A stretch of DNA of 64,000 nucleotides, taken from assembly GCA_021234155.1 (NCBI GenBank), contig JAJEKV010000226.1, positions 372,001 to 436,000 of the forward strand, read 5' to 3'. Below the pieces are notes generated by a model. The model worked only from the letters and a program-made list of their open reading frames with translations. It did no database searches and was not told the origin of the DNA. Positions within the stretch are counted from its first letter, which is position 1; the number at the start of each line of letters is the position of its first letter. Below, piece by piece: positions 12,001 to 23,783 of this stretch. Made by a program: the position numbers and the translations under genes. This stretch comes from Isoetes taiwanensis. Taxonomy: Eukaryota; Streptophyta; Lycopodiopsida; Isoetales; Isoetaceae.

Positions 12001-14325
12001 TACAAGGTCGGTTTTGCAAAGAAAACACTCATGCCCTCCGCAGCGGGTATCGCATCCACATCCTAGGCCAATTGACTACGAGTGTGTTGGAAGTGAGCTA
12101 CTTTGGCTTCTTGGAGGTCGGGTGGTCTTCGGCCCGCGGAACTTGGTCCCAGGGCAATGTCGGCGTTCCCGAGTCCATTGGAAGAGCCAAATCGCGATTC
12201 AGGAGAGGAGAGGTCGCCCGTCAGTCCCGGGGGGCCTTGAGGAGAGAAATCCCGGGAAAAGCGGGCGGGGGATTTTAGGGTCAGTAGTGCTCGCGTCAAC
12301 ACCCCACTCCCGTCAAGTCCGCAGCGCCAAAGGTCCCGCGAGAATCGACAAGGAGAGGGCCCCAAAAACGTAAACCACGTGGGTTGCGGGTTCTAGAAGG
12401 GTTTGCGTTTTGGGGGGGCTTTGATACATTGCACTTGGGACTGGCGAAGGCTGCAACCGAGAAATCGAGCAAGAAGGCCCGGCGGGGCGGAGTTTGGGCC
12501 TGTCCTCCTCCCGATGTGGCAAGTAGAAGTCGGGGGCTTTTTGCGATGGCAAGACATTCATAAATTCGCAATTAATGCATTATGCGAAAATAAATTCTGA
12601 TTTTTGCCATGGATTCCTAATCCATCTCGGCCTACGCCCAATTTTGAAAATTTTGAGGAGAAGGTCTAGGTCAAAGGGTTAGCATTAGAGCGGTCGGGGC
12701 AGTTGACCCGGGGAACAGCCCAGCGGCACCCTTCCCAAGTCAAAGCGAGGCCGGGGACCTTGGGGATCCCTCACAAGGGGAGAGTCCAGGACCCCAAGGC
12801 GGGATCAAAAAGTTCGAGGCAGCCCTTCTGGCGCTCCCATTTTACTGCGCTAATGACCACCCCCTCCGGGCCCGGTTCCCCTATCCGGCCGTTGGATCCT
12901 CGGATTCGGGGGGCCCCTCTTGGGAAGGCCCAAAAGATTCAGATCGGTCTGGGAGAACTTGTCAAACCGCGAGGCGTCTAAGGTCGTCCTTGTAGAAACA
13001 TGATGTCTTGTCGTTCGAGACGCAGGGAGGCTCGGAATGGCAAATCGACCCTGCCAAATCGTCGGGAATGGCGAAATTACCCTAGGGAGCAAGTTACAAG
13101 TCGGGTTTGCAAAGAAAGAAACACTCATGCCCTCCACGACGGTATCGCATCCACATCCTAGGCCAATTGACTACGAGTGTGATGGAAGTGAGCTACTTTG
13201 GCTTCTTGGAGGTCGGGTGGTCTTAAGCCCGCGGAACTTGGTCCCGGGGGCAATGTCGGCGTTCGAGTCCATTGGCGAGCCAAATCGCGATTTGGAGAGA
13301 GGAGGTCGCCCGTCAGATCCCGAGGGCCTTGCGGAGAGGAAGTCGGGGCAAGCGGCTTAGGGGATTTTAGGGTCCGTGCTCTGGCGTCAACACCCCCACT
13401 CCCGTCAAGTCGCGGCAAAGGTCCTTCGAATCGACAAAGGAGGGCCTCCAAAGCGTAAACCACGTGGGTTGCGGGTTCTAGAAGGGTTTGCGTTTTGGGG
13501 GCGAGACTTGAATACATTGCACAGGACTGGCCACAGCCGAAAGAATCTGGAGCAAAGGGAACTAGCGGAGAGTTTGGGCCTGTCCTCCTCCGATGTGGCA
13601 AGTAGAAGTCGGGGCTTTTGCGATGGCAAGACATTCATAAATTCGCAATTAATGTATTATGCGAAAATAAATTCTGATTTTTTGCCAGCTGGATTCCTAA
13701 TCCATCTCCGGCCACACACCCAATTTTGAAATTTTTAGGAGAAGGTCTAGGTCAAAGGGTTAGCATTAGAGCGGTCGGGGCGGCGGGGTTGCGGGGAACA
13801 GAAGTGGCACCCTTCCCAAAGTCAAGCGAGGCGGGGACCTTGCGGGGATCCCTCACAAGAGGGAGAGTCCAGGACCCCAAGAGGCGGGATCCAAAAGTTT
13901 CGAGGTAGCCCTTCTGGCGGCGCTCCCGGGGCTGCGCTAATGACCACCCTCGGGGCGGTTCCCCTATCCGGCCGTTGGATCCTCCATTCGGGGGCCCCTC
14001 TTCGGGAAGGCCCAAAAGATTCAGATCGGTCGGGGAGAACTTGTCAAACCGCGGGGATCGTCGAGGAGGTCGGCCTTGTAGAAACCATGATGTCTTGTCG
14101 TTCGAGACGCAGGAGGCTCGGAATGGTAAATCGACCACCTGCCAAATCGTCCAGGAATGGCGAAATTACCCTAGGGGAGCAAGTTACAAAGGTCGGTTTT
14201 GCAAAGAAAGAAACACTCATGCCCTCCACGGCGTTATCAGCATCCACATCCTAGGCCAATTGACTCTGAGGAGTGTGATGGAAGTGAGCTACTTTGGCTT
14301 CTTGGAGGTCGGGTGGTCTTCGACC
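1..14325. repeat. Tandem satellite array, ~1.1-kb GC-rich monomer, 13 registers
   Basis: The block repeats a unit of about 1.1 kb. The anchor ACATTCATAAATT occurs at 391, 1525, 2617, 3693, 4784, 5907, 7020, 8128, 9240, 10345, 11465, 12554 and 13631, so the spacing is 1,076-1,134 bp. A second anchor, GGTCTAGGTCAAAGGGTTAG, recurs once per unit except in the diverged third copy. The monomer is GC-rich apart from a short AT-rich core just after the first anchor (AATTAATGCATT, then AAATAAATTCTGATTTTTTG). No reading frame is conserved between copies, because small indels shift the frame everywhere, so I see no gene here. The array is cut by the left window edge and stops abruptly near 14,325 within a monomer. 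It could be a centromeric or heterochromatic satellite or an intergenic-spacer-type array. I see no rRNA in it. Confidence 0.95.
2640..3692. repeat. Strongly diverged satellite monomer, still in register
   Basis: This copy sits between near-canonical neighbours and keeps the period (1,076 bp between anchors), but most of its body has drifted. Recognisable islands remain, such as GAATGGCGGAATGACCCTGA near 3,119 (canonical form GAATGGCGAAATTACCCTAG), GCCCTCCACG near 3,181, CGACAAGGAGAG near 3,490 and CTTGGGACTGGCC near 3,584. Substitutions are many and the copy is richer in A. It recovers full similarity from about 3,680 onward. Confidence 0.8.
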
Positions 14326-15280
14326 CACGGACCAAGGGTCAATTTCTCCAAAGAGGGTAGAGGCCATTCGGGCGGTCGAGGCGATTGGACTTCACCCTTA
14401 TGTCGGAGTGTCTAGGTGGCATATGTTGGAGCAGCGTGGAAGAAATTGCTTATGGAAGTTGCAATATTATTGTTGCCTATAGTATACACAAATAATCGTC
14501 GTGTCAAAGTATTTTTCTTATTCATATGTGAAAAAATATAATATAAATACAAATTGCAAGTTCAAACAATGGTGGTCTCATATCATAAAAATAGTCTAGC
14601 CTCCATATTCGAATTTGTCATCTCTTCTTGGCCCTCAAATATCTTGGGGGGGCGAGCCTTGGAATTACAAACCACCAAGTATCTTGCAAAGGATGCGGAA
14701 TGAAGGTGACCTACAAAACCTCTATTACATTAGCTCATTTAGTATTCGCATATATAAAATTTATCAAATCTAAGTAAACATACTTGTTCACATTGCTCAA
14801 CCCTCATGGCGTGTCTTGACCACGATATCGGACGAGTCGAATCTAGTGAATACAAACCACTATGATCTTTGCGTATCATTGGCATGAGCACCGATTACAT
14901 ACAAGATCAAACCATTCTACATCAAACAACATTGCTTTGAATCATCTACCGACATCGACCTCAATGATAGTCTTAATAGTTCCAATCCATTCCAACATTG
15001 CTTATTTGGATTTAGGTGCACTACCGGTCGGCAAAGCGTATTAAACTTTCTTTGATATGCCACAATCATAAGTCGTTTTCCTTCATCCGTGCTTTTTCCG
15101 TGTAGGAAGTGAGCACGAAGACCACATTGATGCATATGAATTATACTATAAAGAAAAACAAAGCGTTCAAAATAACAAAGGAAAATGATAACTATATATA
15201 AAGTTGCACTTACACAAGCGGAACCGCGCCTTTAGTATATGCCAATTCTTCACTAGAAACATGTTAGCCCACGTTCCCTT
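14326..15280. other. Satellite-to-transposon junction and flanking non-coding DNA
   Basis: The last monomer breaks off around 14,325, shortly after GGTCGGGTGGTCTTCGACCC, and the following sequence drops in GC content. No CACTA left terminus (CACTACAAG) is visible here. The stretch should be the downstream, decayed end of the minus-strand CACTA element that occupies the next kilobases, but I see no convincing coding motif before about 15,290. Confidence 0.45.
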
Positions 15281-15289
15281 GCCGCCTCT

Positions 15290-17919
15290 AGTTGTTGGGA
15301 CAACCAAATTTTGTTTATATCACTTGGCATAGCTTTGTAGATCATTTGGAAATGGTTGTTTTGCGATACTTTTGTCGATAAGCGTCTTCTCTCATCATCT
15401 CTTTTTGTTTTGCTTCATCGTACCTTTTTATCCATTTCTCCATGTGAGTGGGTTGTAGATGAAACTTATTGACTTTCGCTTGTTCCTCTATTGTGAAAAA
15501 TTTGCTTTGCGGTCTTCCTTAGGAACTTCTCCAATTATAGTCGGGTTGTCTTCATCCGGTCCATAATCGTGGAGCATTGGGGTGTAGATCGGCTAAGAAC
15601 TTCGGTGACATAGAATAATGACTCGGGCTAACCAACCTTGACCATGCATCCCTCGGGCCTTGCCTTGGCGCACAAAGTCCTTGAGGACCTTTAAAAATGG
15701 TTCTATGAAAAACATCCACCTAGGATTGGTTGTGCACGCAAGCTCCACCGTCCACTAAGTGAACTAATAGGTGAGTTTGTATGTCTAAGAAACTCGTTGG
15801 GAATTCTTTCTCGAGCATACAACATGCTTCAACCACCTTAGTTAGCATGTACGCAATTTCTATTGTTGGAATCTCTTTTTTTTTTGTAATCCATCTACAT
15901 GTCAATAGGAAAAGAAAAACAAATTGTGAGAGTTCAAAATCAAGTCAAATAAAGTGATTTCAAAATCATGCGAACCTAGAAAACTCGATGGGAGACATAT
16001 TGCCGCGTAGTGGGCCGTGTGCCGAGGCGACCTCTTAGAACAATAGGCATAACAAAGCTGCACATGTCGAGATGCAATTATGTTGCGTTGAAGTACTTAT
16101 AACATACAATGTAAAACTAGCGATAATGAGCGAAGCATACCTGCAACATCTTATGCCAATGGTGGGATTTCAACCTGTTAACTCCCTTCGTTCGAAAAGC
16201 GTTTCATAGCGAATGCATATATCCGTCGAGGTCTTTATAGCCTTGATGCATCTCGAGCGAGCTTCATACCTTTTTTCTAAGCCGCGATCAATCGACACTG
16301 TGGCCTTGTTCCTTCTTCTACATTTAGCCATGCTTTAGCCGATCCGACTTCTTGTAGATCCTCCTATGTTGCATCTGTGTCCTTCGTCCTATGGCGTGCC
16401 TCAAATGGATGTGAAACATTTTTGAAGATATGCATAGGATCAAGAAGATGATGGATCTTCAATTACATCCAATATGGTAGAAGGAAGAAGGATGATTTCC
16501 ACTTCATTCCCGACTTGTTTATCCTTCTCATGACTTTTTTTTTTTTTTCTTTGTTTGCGGCATCCCATTGGATTTACCCCAATCTTTCATTGTCAACCTT
16601 TTGGGAGGTTCTTGATTCAATGTTTGTCTCTTGGGCCTCACGTATCGAAAGTCGATTTTTCAAGTGGTAGGAATCTCACGAAGTTTGCATAGACATTCTT
16701 GTGCAATGCCGTTGCCGGCGTGAATTCAATTGTTCAAATCCACACAAGTGGCATGCGGCATATCGGACACTTGGAGTCAGGAGATTTCATACAAGCCGGG
16801 CCAATCACTTTCGTTGTCCACATCGGGATTGCTCTCAAGGTAAATCTTTGTTCGCATGGAGTTCTCTTGAGACATCATAAACTTCAATACCTACACTCCA
16901 CGGTACCAAAAGTTCATCAATAACTATTTTGAGGTATGGATCTAGTGTGTATCGGCTTTTTAGGTCACGGTACTAGTAAGACAACCATTAAATGGCTAGT
17001 CTTCATTAGCAACCATGGGGGTAGATTGTAGTTGATTAACACCAGCCCGCGTTGACCATGCGTGCCCGGCGTCCATAAGGATGCGCCATCCGTTGCGGAC
17101 CCTAATCGAGATTTCGTGGCTCACTTCCAAATTACGGCCCATGTTTCATCAATATGCTTCCATTGCTTTCGCGATCACTAAACCACGAAGCATATTGTCA
17201 CTTGGCGCGTAGCGACACACCAACCCATGGCGAAGCTAGAGACTCACATCGAAACAAATAGCTTTATCGCGGCGGGATCAATGGAAAGTAGCGAACCACC
17301 TTTATCGGGACGGTCTTTCCTTGGCGTCTGCATTGTACCCTAAGCGACACCACATTTAGGGACGCGTTTTTGTGTCCTTGTAGATGTCATTTGGATAATA
17401 TACCATGTCATCATTTGGACAAGCATGAATCCTATGGTATCCCAAACCACTACTTGCCAATATGTTTTATTTCATGCGGCTCCTAGGTATAGTGTTCCCT
17501 TGTGGAAGTATTTTCTCTTGTAATAACTTTTGCATGAAGTCGAGATTCAATTAACTTGGTGATTTCAAAGTGTACTTCTTGTAACAAAGCCATAAATATG
17601 GCGTTGCTCCATTTAATTTGGCTTGAAGGTTTAATATCAATAAAGATGTTGCCAATCTAGATCTTCATTTGCCCTACATATAATATAATACTTTGTCGCC
17701 TCCTCAATAAATCTTCATGACCCGTCAATAGGATTTATTTGCTTCTTCGAAGTGGTTGTCGAAGATCGAGATTGACGCATCTAACATATCGGCCATGGGT
17801 TCCTCAAGCTCCATGTGGCCGGCGTCGTCTTCATCGTTATTGCTCGTCGTCTTCATCGTTGTGCTCGTCCTCTTGATGTTGTACTCTTCATCATAAGTTA
17901 TCTTAGATGTTTGTACCAT
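15290..17919 (-). pseudogene. CACTA transposase (Tnp2 type) pseudogene: N-terminal region, transposase_21, DUF4218
   Basis: Read on the minus strand. An acidic N-terminal segment (17,919 to 17,725, containing SNNDEDDAGHMELEEPM) leads into residues typical of the Tnp2 N-terminus near 17,430, with IHACPNDDMVYYPND matching the family's 'I-ACPND-M-Y' signature. Transposase_21 pieces follow: RLGSATDGAHPYG near 17,085, YNLPPWLLMK near 17,020 and RAIPMWTTKVIG near 16,825. The DUF4218-like part is clear at 15,905-15,640: LEKEFPTSFLDIQTHLLVHL, then after a frame change WMFFIEPFLKVLKDFVRQ. A lysine-rich linker (HMEKWIKRYDEAKQ) lies near 15,430. Many stops and frameshifts interrupt the frame, so no active enzyme is expected. 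In life the protein would cut and rejoin element ends. Confidence 0.85.
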
Positions 17920-19600
17920 ATTGCTCGATGTATTCTATTTACGCTAGCCTTAATGACTCTTGATGTAAGCCAATTAAATGCGGCTTGGATGTGGTCTCAT
18001 ATCCACTCGCCTTGACGATTGCGGATACAAAAAATATATGTTACATGCATTGAGGCGTGGCAGTGGGTTCTTAAACATGTTGTAATATAAAATATAAATT
18101 TCCGTCTTAAGCAAGCCACTTATTGATGATAATAATCATATAATTTCATTCCACAAAATAATAATTAAATACATGGTAAGACTCCACAAAGGGACAACAC
18201 AACTTATATTAATTATAATTCGGTACATCATCAAAAGACCTCGGTATTGGTCTCACAGTATTCATCTTGAATGAACAATTCATCACCAAACGAAGACTCT
18301 TTATAGCATCTACCATAATATATCTCCCTTCAATTTTCAGCCTAAAGAAATCTTCTTGGTCCTTTTTGCCTCGGCGAAATCACAATTGGTAACCACGGAT
18401 TCTCGATAGAAATTTTGTTAATAAAAGCGACAAAGGTTTCCATGTAATTTGGGATGACCATCAATGTATTTCAAATCTTTCTTTGTTATCGAATTACGGC
18501 TATTCTTAGTGCATTAAATTTAGGCCATAGATGAGCATGGGCCTTGGTGCTTACTCAATTTATGCCAAGCCTCAGAGTTGTATTCGGGACCTACATATGG
18601 CATCAAAGGAACACTCGTGCCATCTTTGACTTTTATATTTGTCATAATATATAATCCCGGACCGACACCGGGGAGGACGACTAGTTTTAATCAAGTCTTG
18701 CATACCCCAATATGTAAATGGCTCCCCATAAATAATTGAAACACCTCTAGGCCATATCTTAGGAATTTTTACGGTCCTTTATGCGTAAAGGCTTTAGCAA
18801 ATGGACTAGTTCGTGGAATGCTATTTTCTTCCACGAGGATCTAGTACATTCAATTAATAATGAACGTTGTTATTTCCTAGAATCATGAAAACGGCCGGCC
18901 ATACTTGTAGAGTTCTATCACATAATGGGATACTCTTTCTTGAAGTTGATGGCTTTCTTTTTAGGGTTCTCTGTAAGCATTTATGGTGTCAATATCATCG
19001 CTTCCAAGGACAACATGGCCCCAAAATCTACATATTGCTTGAGCTCACTTCATTCTCGGTTTCTTCCTAAGAAAATGCAAGTAAAAATAAGTTGAGATGT
19101 CGATTCAAGTGCGTGAGAGTAGTTGGCGTACCTCGTTGGAATATCGACATGTGCATCGAGGAAGCGATTGGATTTATCGACCATTCACCCGTGTATTTAT
19201 CAAGCGTGATCGATGATAGTCTTTCTCATCCGTTTTATTTGTCCTTTGCACATGGCGCACTTGCAATAAAGCGCTCTGTCAAGTACAACTGAAAAAAGTT
19301 TATTAGGATACAAAGTTGGCAATCATTGAAAACATGTTTCTAGTACATCACGTCGGCGGCATTCATTTTCGTGCATGCCACTAAAAATTTGCGGGGAAGA
19401 CTCGGACGGCTGGGTCTAAGTGGACTATTTGTGGCAATTGTTGGAGTAACATCTTTTTGGCCGTCGCCATTTTAACAATCTTGCGGCTTTTGTTGCATTT
19501 CGTTCATAATTCGGCTGGCGTTTGTCTATGTTGTTTACTACAAGCAAAAATGTTAATAAAACTAATTTAATGTATTAATGTGACTTTAGATCTATTTGAT
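17920..19600. other. CACTA interior without recognisable coding sequence
   Basis: This AT-rich stretch lies between the transposase N-terminus and the minisatellite. I found only short open frames with stops in every frame and no domain I recognise. By position it would be the 5' part of the CACTA element. Confidence 0.4.
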
Positions 19601-19614
19601 TGAGGACCCTGAAC

Positions 19615-20005
19615 TTCGATACATCTAGTCCTCTCCATTCAGGATGGAGCCGACCCAGTACCTTGATCACATAACCCTAAACCCATATTGTAATGTTTAG
19701 CAACCACTAATTGTGGGGCTGAACCGATACACCTAGTCCTCTCCATTGAGATGGAGCCGACCGATTACCTTGATCATGCTACCCTTCATACAATTTGTAA
19801 TATTTATAGACAATATGATTGAGGTAGGCTGAACGTAGATGCGTAGTCCTCTCCATTCGAGATGGGCAGGCCGATACCTTGATCAAGTTACCCCACACTT
19901 TTTGAAAATTTATAGACAATATGATTGAGGTAGGCTGGGCAGATACTATAGTCCTCTCCATTTGGGATGGGCTGACCCGATATCTGGATCAACCTACCCC
20001 ACACT
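19615..20005. repeat. Four-copy minisatellite, ~108-bp unit
   Basis: The motif TAGTCCTCTCCATT recurs near 19,627, 19,733, 19,845 and 19,951. Each copy is followed by GATGGAGCCGACC or a variant, then a block like ACCTTGATCA and a CTACCCC tract. Spacing is 106-112 bp. The copies lie inside the CACTA element, upstream of the transposase in its reading direction. Confidence 0.85.
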
Positions 20006-20204
20006 TTTATAAAACATTTTTAAAGAACTTTTGCTTTAATCAATATCGATGAGGAATTAATGGTATGAACATGATAAACTTAGTGTTAATGCAAGATCTT
20101 ACCTTATGAAGAGAAAAAAACACAAGCCAAGAACTCTCAAGAAATCGGCTACAACAACAATGAAATGAAGATAAATACCCTCTCGGGTTCCGCCAAAAAA
20201 AAAT

Positions 20205-20627
20205 GCGTCGATCATCGGCGTTTTAGCGTCGATGATCGGCGTCGGCCTGCGTAGGCATGCCTGGCGAGGCGTGCGTCGGCCTCGGCCGGACCACACATTC
20301 AATGTCATCTCGACACAGCGTCGATGATCGGCGTTCGCATACCCAGCGACCATTACTTCGGCAGGGGACCCGTAGGCATCGGCCAGCCCCGCATGCCATG
20401 TCCGCGCCAGCGCCGCGACCATGCGACGTCGGGCGACCGGTAGGCATACCCGCGAGGCCAAAGGCGACCGTCACTCAATGGCGTTGATGATGCGGCGTTC
20501 AATGGTCCAGCAGTCGGCGTTTGACTGGTCAAAGCGTAGGCGATCGGCGTTGGCCGTCGATTTCGACCGTTTAGATGCGACAATCGGCCGGACAAATGTC
20601 GATTATCGGCGTTGATCCCTTGTAGTG
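20205..20627 (-). repeat. CACTA subterminal repeat region and right terminus
   Basis: Six copies of TCGGCGT, usually as GATNATCGGCGT, lie near 20,214, 20,234, 20,330, 20,513, 20,541 and 20,605, with GTAGGCAT repeated nearby. The block ends in CCTTGTAGTG. Subterminal arrays of short motifs next to the CACTA inverted repeat are the known binding sites of TNPA-like proteins in En/Spm elements. The assignment to that role is by analogy. Confidence 0.8.
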
Positions 20628-21560
20628 AAAGGAGATCTTGATTCCCATGGAATGCCCGGTTATCGTGTCAGGCGGGGATCCCAAATTACGTAAGTACATT
20701 ACGGAAGATTTCTTTGCCACCATCAAACCAAGCTTGCTATGATGCGGTATATCATCCTCGGATGGATGGTCGGAATGAAGCGTACCAATGGCATTATAGA
20801 GGATATCTTTGCGAAGTTATGTGTGGATAGTAAGCAATCACAATGGGTGACTATATTTATTTGGTCGAGTTTGCCTATAATAGCATGAAGCGGGGAGTCT
20901 TCTAGAATGTCTCCCTTCATGATAAATTCACGGTTATCAATGCCTTACTCGAGCACATGGCATAATCCGTTTCTAAAGTTGAGGTTTCTCAACAACTCCT
21001 CTTGGAAATGCAAGCTTTGGTTGAAGAAGTGTGTGTTTACTTATTGGGCGCATCGCGGTCGTCGGAAAAGTGTTAGCGGATAAGCGGGACCCACAAGTCT
21101 TCAGGTGAAGAATCAATTTGGCTCAAGATTAAGGTTAAACAAGCCAAGCTTAAGATTGGTAGCGCAAAAAGGCACCCGGATGGGGGCTGGGCCGTTCAAG
21201 ATCATTGAATGTGTTGGGAAACGGGCATATCGCTTGGATTTGCCACCCGGCGAAGATCCACAAAGGTCTTTCCCGTGAGTCTTACGAAGCAACATACCGG
21301 ATCGGAGGAGATTTTGGACACTCTCCTTGAAAATAATGAAGAGCATTTAGATATAGTGCACGAAGCTCTTCTTGATGGAGCTTATAAGCGGACCCGAAGC
21401 AAATCTTTGCAATACTTGGTTAAGTGGAAGCACTTACGGTTGAGGATGCTAAATTGGGTGATGAAGATAGACCTTGAGAAGCACTATCCGGACTTCATGC
21501 GGGAATCTCGGGGCGCACCATCAGCGATGCTATCAACCCGCACCCGGTGGTAAGCTTGAA
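20628..21560 (+). pseudogene. Ty3/gypsy chromovirus remnant: integrase C-terminal part and chromodomain
   Basis: The reading starts abruptly at the CACTA terminus. Integrase landmarks appear in order across several frames: GGDPKL...YITEDFFATIK near 20,676-20,725, then VYHPRMDGRNEAYQW near 20,743 (family AYHPQTDGQTE), then GPFKIIECVGKRAYRLDLPP near 21,190-21,250, the usual 'GPF-I...G..AYRL-LP' signature. A chromodomain-like end follows at 21,400-21,530 with LQYLVKWK and a short downstream acidic/aromatic segment. Stops and frame changes between the pieces show decay. The protein would insert the element's DNA and, through the chromodomain, steer it to particular chromatin. The 5' part (protease, RT) is not seen in this window. 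Confidence 0.85.
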
Positions 21561-22210
21561 GGCTTGGTTCGTAGAGAATCATCTGATGAGGGGTAGATGC
21601 ATCTCGGTTAACAATAGTTACCGATGATGAGATCGCCGTGTTCTCTGGGGCGTGGTGTATTGTCAATGTTGGCATATTTGTGAATTGCTTGGAAAACATG
21701 TACTTGATAGGCGTGTTCATCCGGCTATAATGGGAACTTAGCCATTCCTTATGCGCAATGAATTCGCGAAGCAGAAGTAGGCATGATAGGTTCCCTTGTA
21801 GATAGGTTTTCTTTTTAATTCTTATAGGGGGTGGTCCTTCAACCACAACTTAATTATAATATGTATGGATCTTGATGTATTCACGTATGCGGAGCGATTG
21901 GTGATGCGTGACCTGCCCATGTATAGAAGGGTTCTTGATGGCCGAGCTTCTCGTTTTTCTCTTGTCTACATGTGTTACCTTTACGTCTTTGCAATGTTTG
22001 ATATTGGACTTGGTCCTTGAACTTTTGTTATTATTATAATCTTGTGAAATGCACCTTGGTGCTTAAAGCTCTTATATGCTTTAAACTTTAATGTTCTTAC
22101 CTTGAATAAGGAATTACCTTCCTTCTTTTATGTATAATTTCTTATATTTCGGTTTCTTGATTGTGTGTCGCGGGTTTAACTAACCCTAATCTTTGAGGAC
22201 GGCATTATTT

Positions 22211-22223
22211 CTAAGGAGGAGAA
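22211..22223 (+). other. Polypurine tract of the gypsy element
   Basis: The purine run AAGGAGGAGAA directly precedes TGTGGCG, which is the expected arrangement of a polypurine tract and the TG start of a 3' LTR. The upstream context (TTGAGGACGGCATT) resembles the sequence just before the tract in other plant chromoviruses. Confidence 0.65.
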
Positions 22224-23780
22224 TGTGGCGTTCCAAGTATTTATCACGGTATCACGTATAAATATCGCGACGACCGTCACCACGGTGAAAATCGCCACCA
22301 TGGGGTATTTGAACCTAGGGGTTGACCTAAAAGGGATTAATTTAGGCGTGCTAAATTAATAAAAGTGTAATAAAAGGTTAATTACCTATAATTAAGGAAG
22401 CATTATCTAATTAACTCAATTAAGTTAATTAAGTTAGGATAATTGATTAATTAGGAAGGTGCCCACAGCTAAAATCGATTGGCGATGGGAGGAATTCTAA
22501 CTTGGGGCATCAAATTGGATCCCTATCCCATTTGGACCCCAAATCGAACCAAGAGGAAAGAGGCTGCTTTGGCCTTATTCTTGAAAGATGGAGATGCCCC
22601 ATGATAATGGATCACCGTAGGAATTCGGGTTAGTGGATAGACTAGCTTGATGTTTTTTTTTTTTAGGGTTAAGCCTCGGTCGGCCTTCCCGGTTGTCTTT
22701 TGTCTAGGATTAACCCTTCTTTGATACTTAGGATTATGTTCAATTATGGATTATGCTTTGTTATGTATGGATGGATGAATCTATGGTAGCATCTCGTTAG
22801 TCTTCGGCGAGGGGATTAAAGGGGGTAGAGACCTCATTGCCTTATGTTCTTAGTATGCTCCTAGTAGTCCCACGGTACCCGGTACATGCGGCTTTGTGCA
22901 CAGAGACCACCGCGAGCGTGGATGCTATGGAATTGCTTTCGGCACCAAAGAAGGGGCCTTAATGGTGAAGTGGGGGTGGGGTCTTGCCGCGAACATAAAA
23001 GGCTCACTGGGACTCCCTCTGATGGGCTAGGCCGATGGCGGTCCGCGTAGAGGGCGGGTATGGAATACGACACTCACGGGTGCGAGAGGTGTGACCCGTA
23101 TGGGGCATCTGTACTTTGATGATAAAGTTAGGGGAGTAGGTGGAATCACGGATGCGGGAGTGGTGATGCGGTACGTATTCTCTAACTCACCCATGGAACG
23201 CTGCGATCACGGAAGGGGACACTTCCCGACACTGCCTCATCGGACAGGGGAGATGTAACTGGAGTAGGCTCGAAGAAGGGTGGTACCTTGAGTGCGTCTC
23301 AGGAAGGCTATAGTGATGCCATAAGCGTGATTCGACTCATCTGCGAGTGTGCGGGGAGGCGGATGGAGTGGACAACCCTAGCCGATGTTCTATGCTGTAG
23401 CGCCATGCCAAGATTGATTGTTGATCTCTTGAGACCTAGCCCGTCGGTCGATCCTCGGGTGCAGTCGGGGTAGAACCATGGGTTTTGGGGGTGTTTTCCT
23501 AGTACTAAATGCATCTTCTACGTTATTATCGGTTGGATGGATGTGCCACCCTTACCGTGGTGGATATTTATGATCTGATTATGGTGTATGCTAACCTTGT
23601 ATGCACGCTTAGCGACATAGGAGCCCCATTGGCGTGGGCGAATGACACCTCTGTGTCCTTCACTTTCGAGCATCTTCCATAGATGGTCGAGTGGGAGACG
23701 GAGGGCCACTGCTCATGGCGAGTTGGTTGCCATGGGAGGGAAAGTCCCGTATGTATATACACCGTCGTATATATGTTAGG
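22224..23780 (+). repeat. Probable 3' LTR of the gypsy remnant, right end unresolved
   Basis: The segment begins with TGTGGCGTTCC just after the polypurine tract. It has no substantial open frame and includes a T-run at 22,650-22,661 and moderately GC-rich sequence from 22,800 on. I could not fix the CA end or a target duplication, so how far the LTR reaches is unknown. The last part may be unrelated flanking DNA. Confidence 0.4.
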
Positions 23781-23783
23781 GCG

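Larger units (their letters stand above)
14326..20627 (-). mobile_element. En/Spm (CACTA) DNA transposon, minus orientation, left end missing
   Basis: The right terminus at 20,618-20,627 reads CCTTGTAGTG, the reverse complement of CACTACAAGG, which is the canonical CACTA inverted-repeat start. Immediately inside it, 20,205-20,627 is packed with the subterminal motif TCGGCGT. A minus-strand Tnp2-type transposase pseudogene follows at 15,290-17,919. The opposite terminus was not found, so the element is probably truncated at or near the satellite boundary at 14,325. The sequence directly right of the terminus resumes a gypsy integrase frame, so the element probably landed inside that retrotransposon. 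The left boundary given is approximate. Confidence 0.75.

Noticed and set aside
1-14325. Many open frames of 60-220 codons on both strands in the satellite
   Set aside because: They change frame, start and end from copy to copy because of the slot indels. No frame is conserved across monomers, so they are not genes.
16504-17330. Independent gene on the plus strand of the CACTA transposase region
   Set aside because: Plus-strand frames are short and the minus strand carries recognisable transposase motifs.
9940-20627. Shared octamer TCGGCGTT between the satellite monomer and the CACTA subterminal repeats
   Set aside because: Only eight bases in GC-rich DNA, once per monomer and without flanking similarity. 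Chance is the simpler reading.
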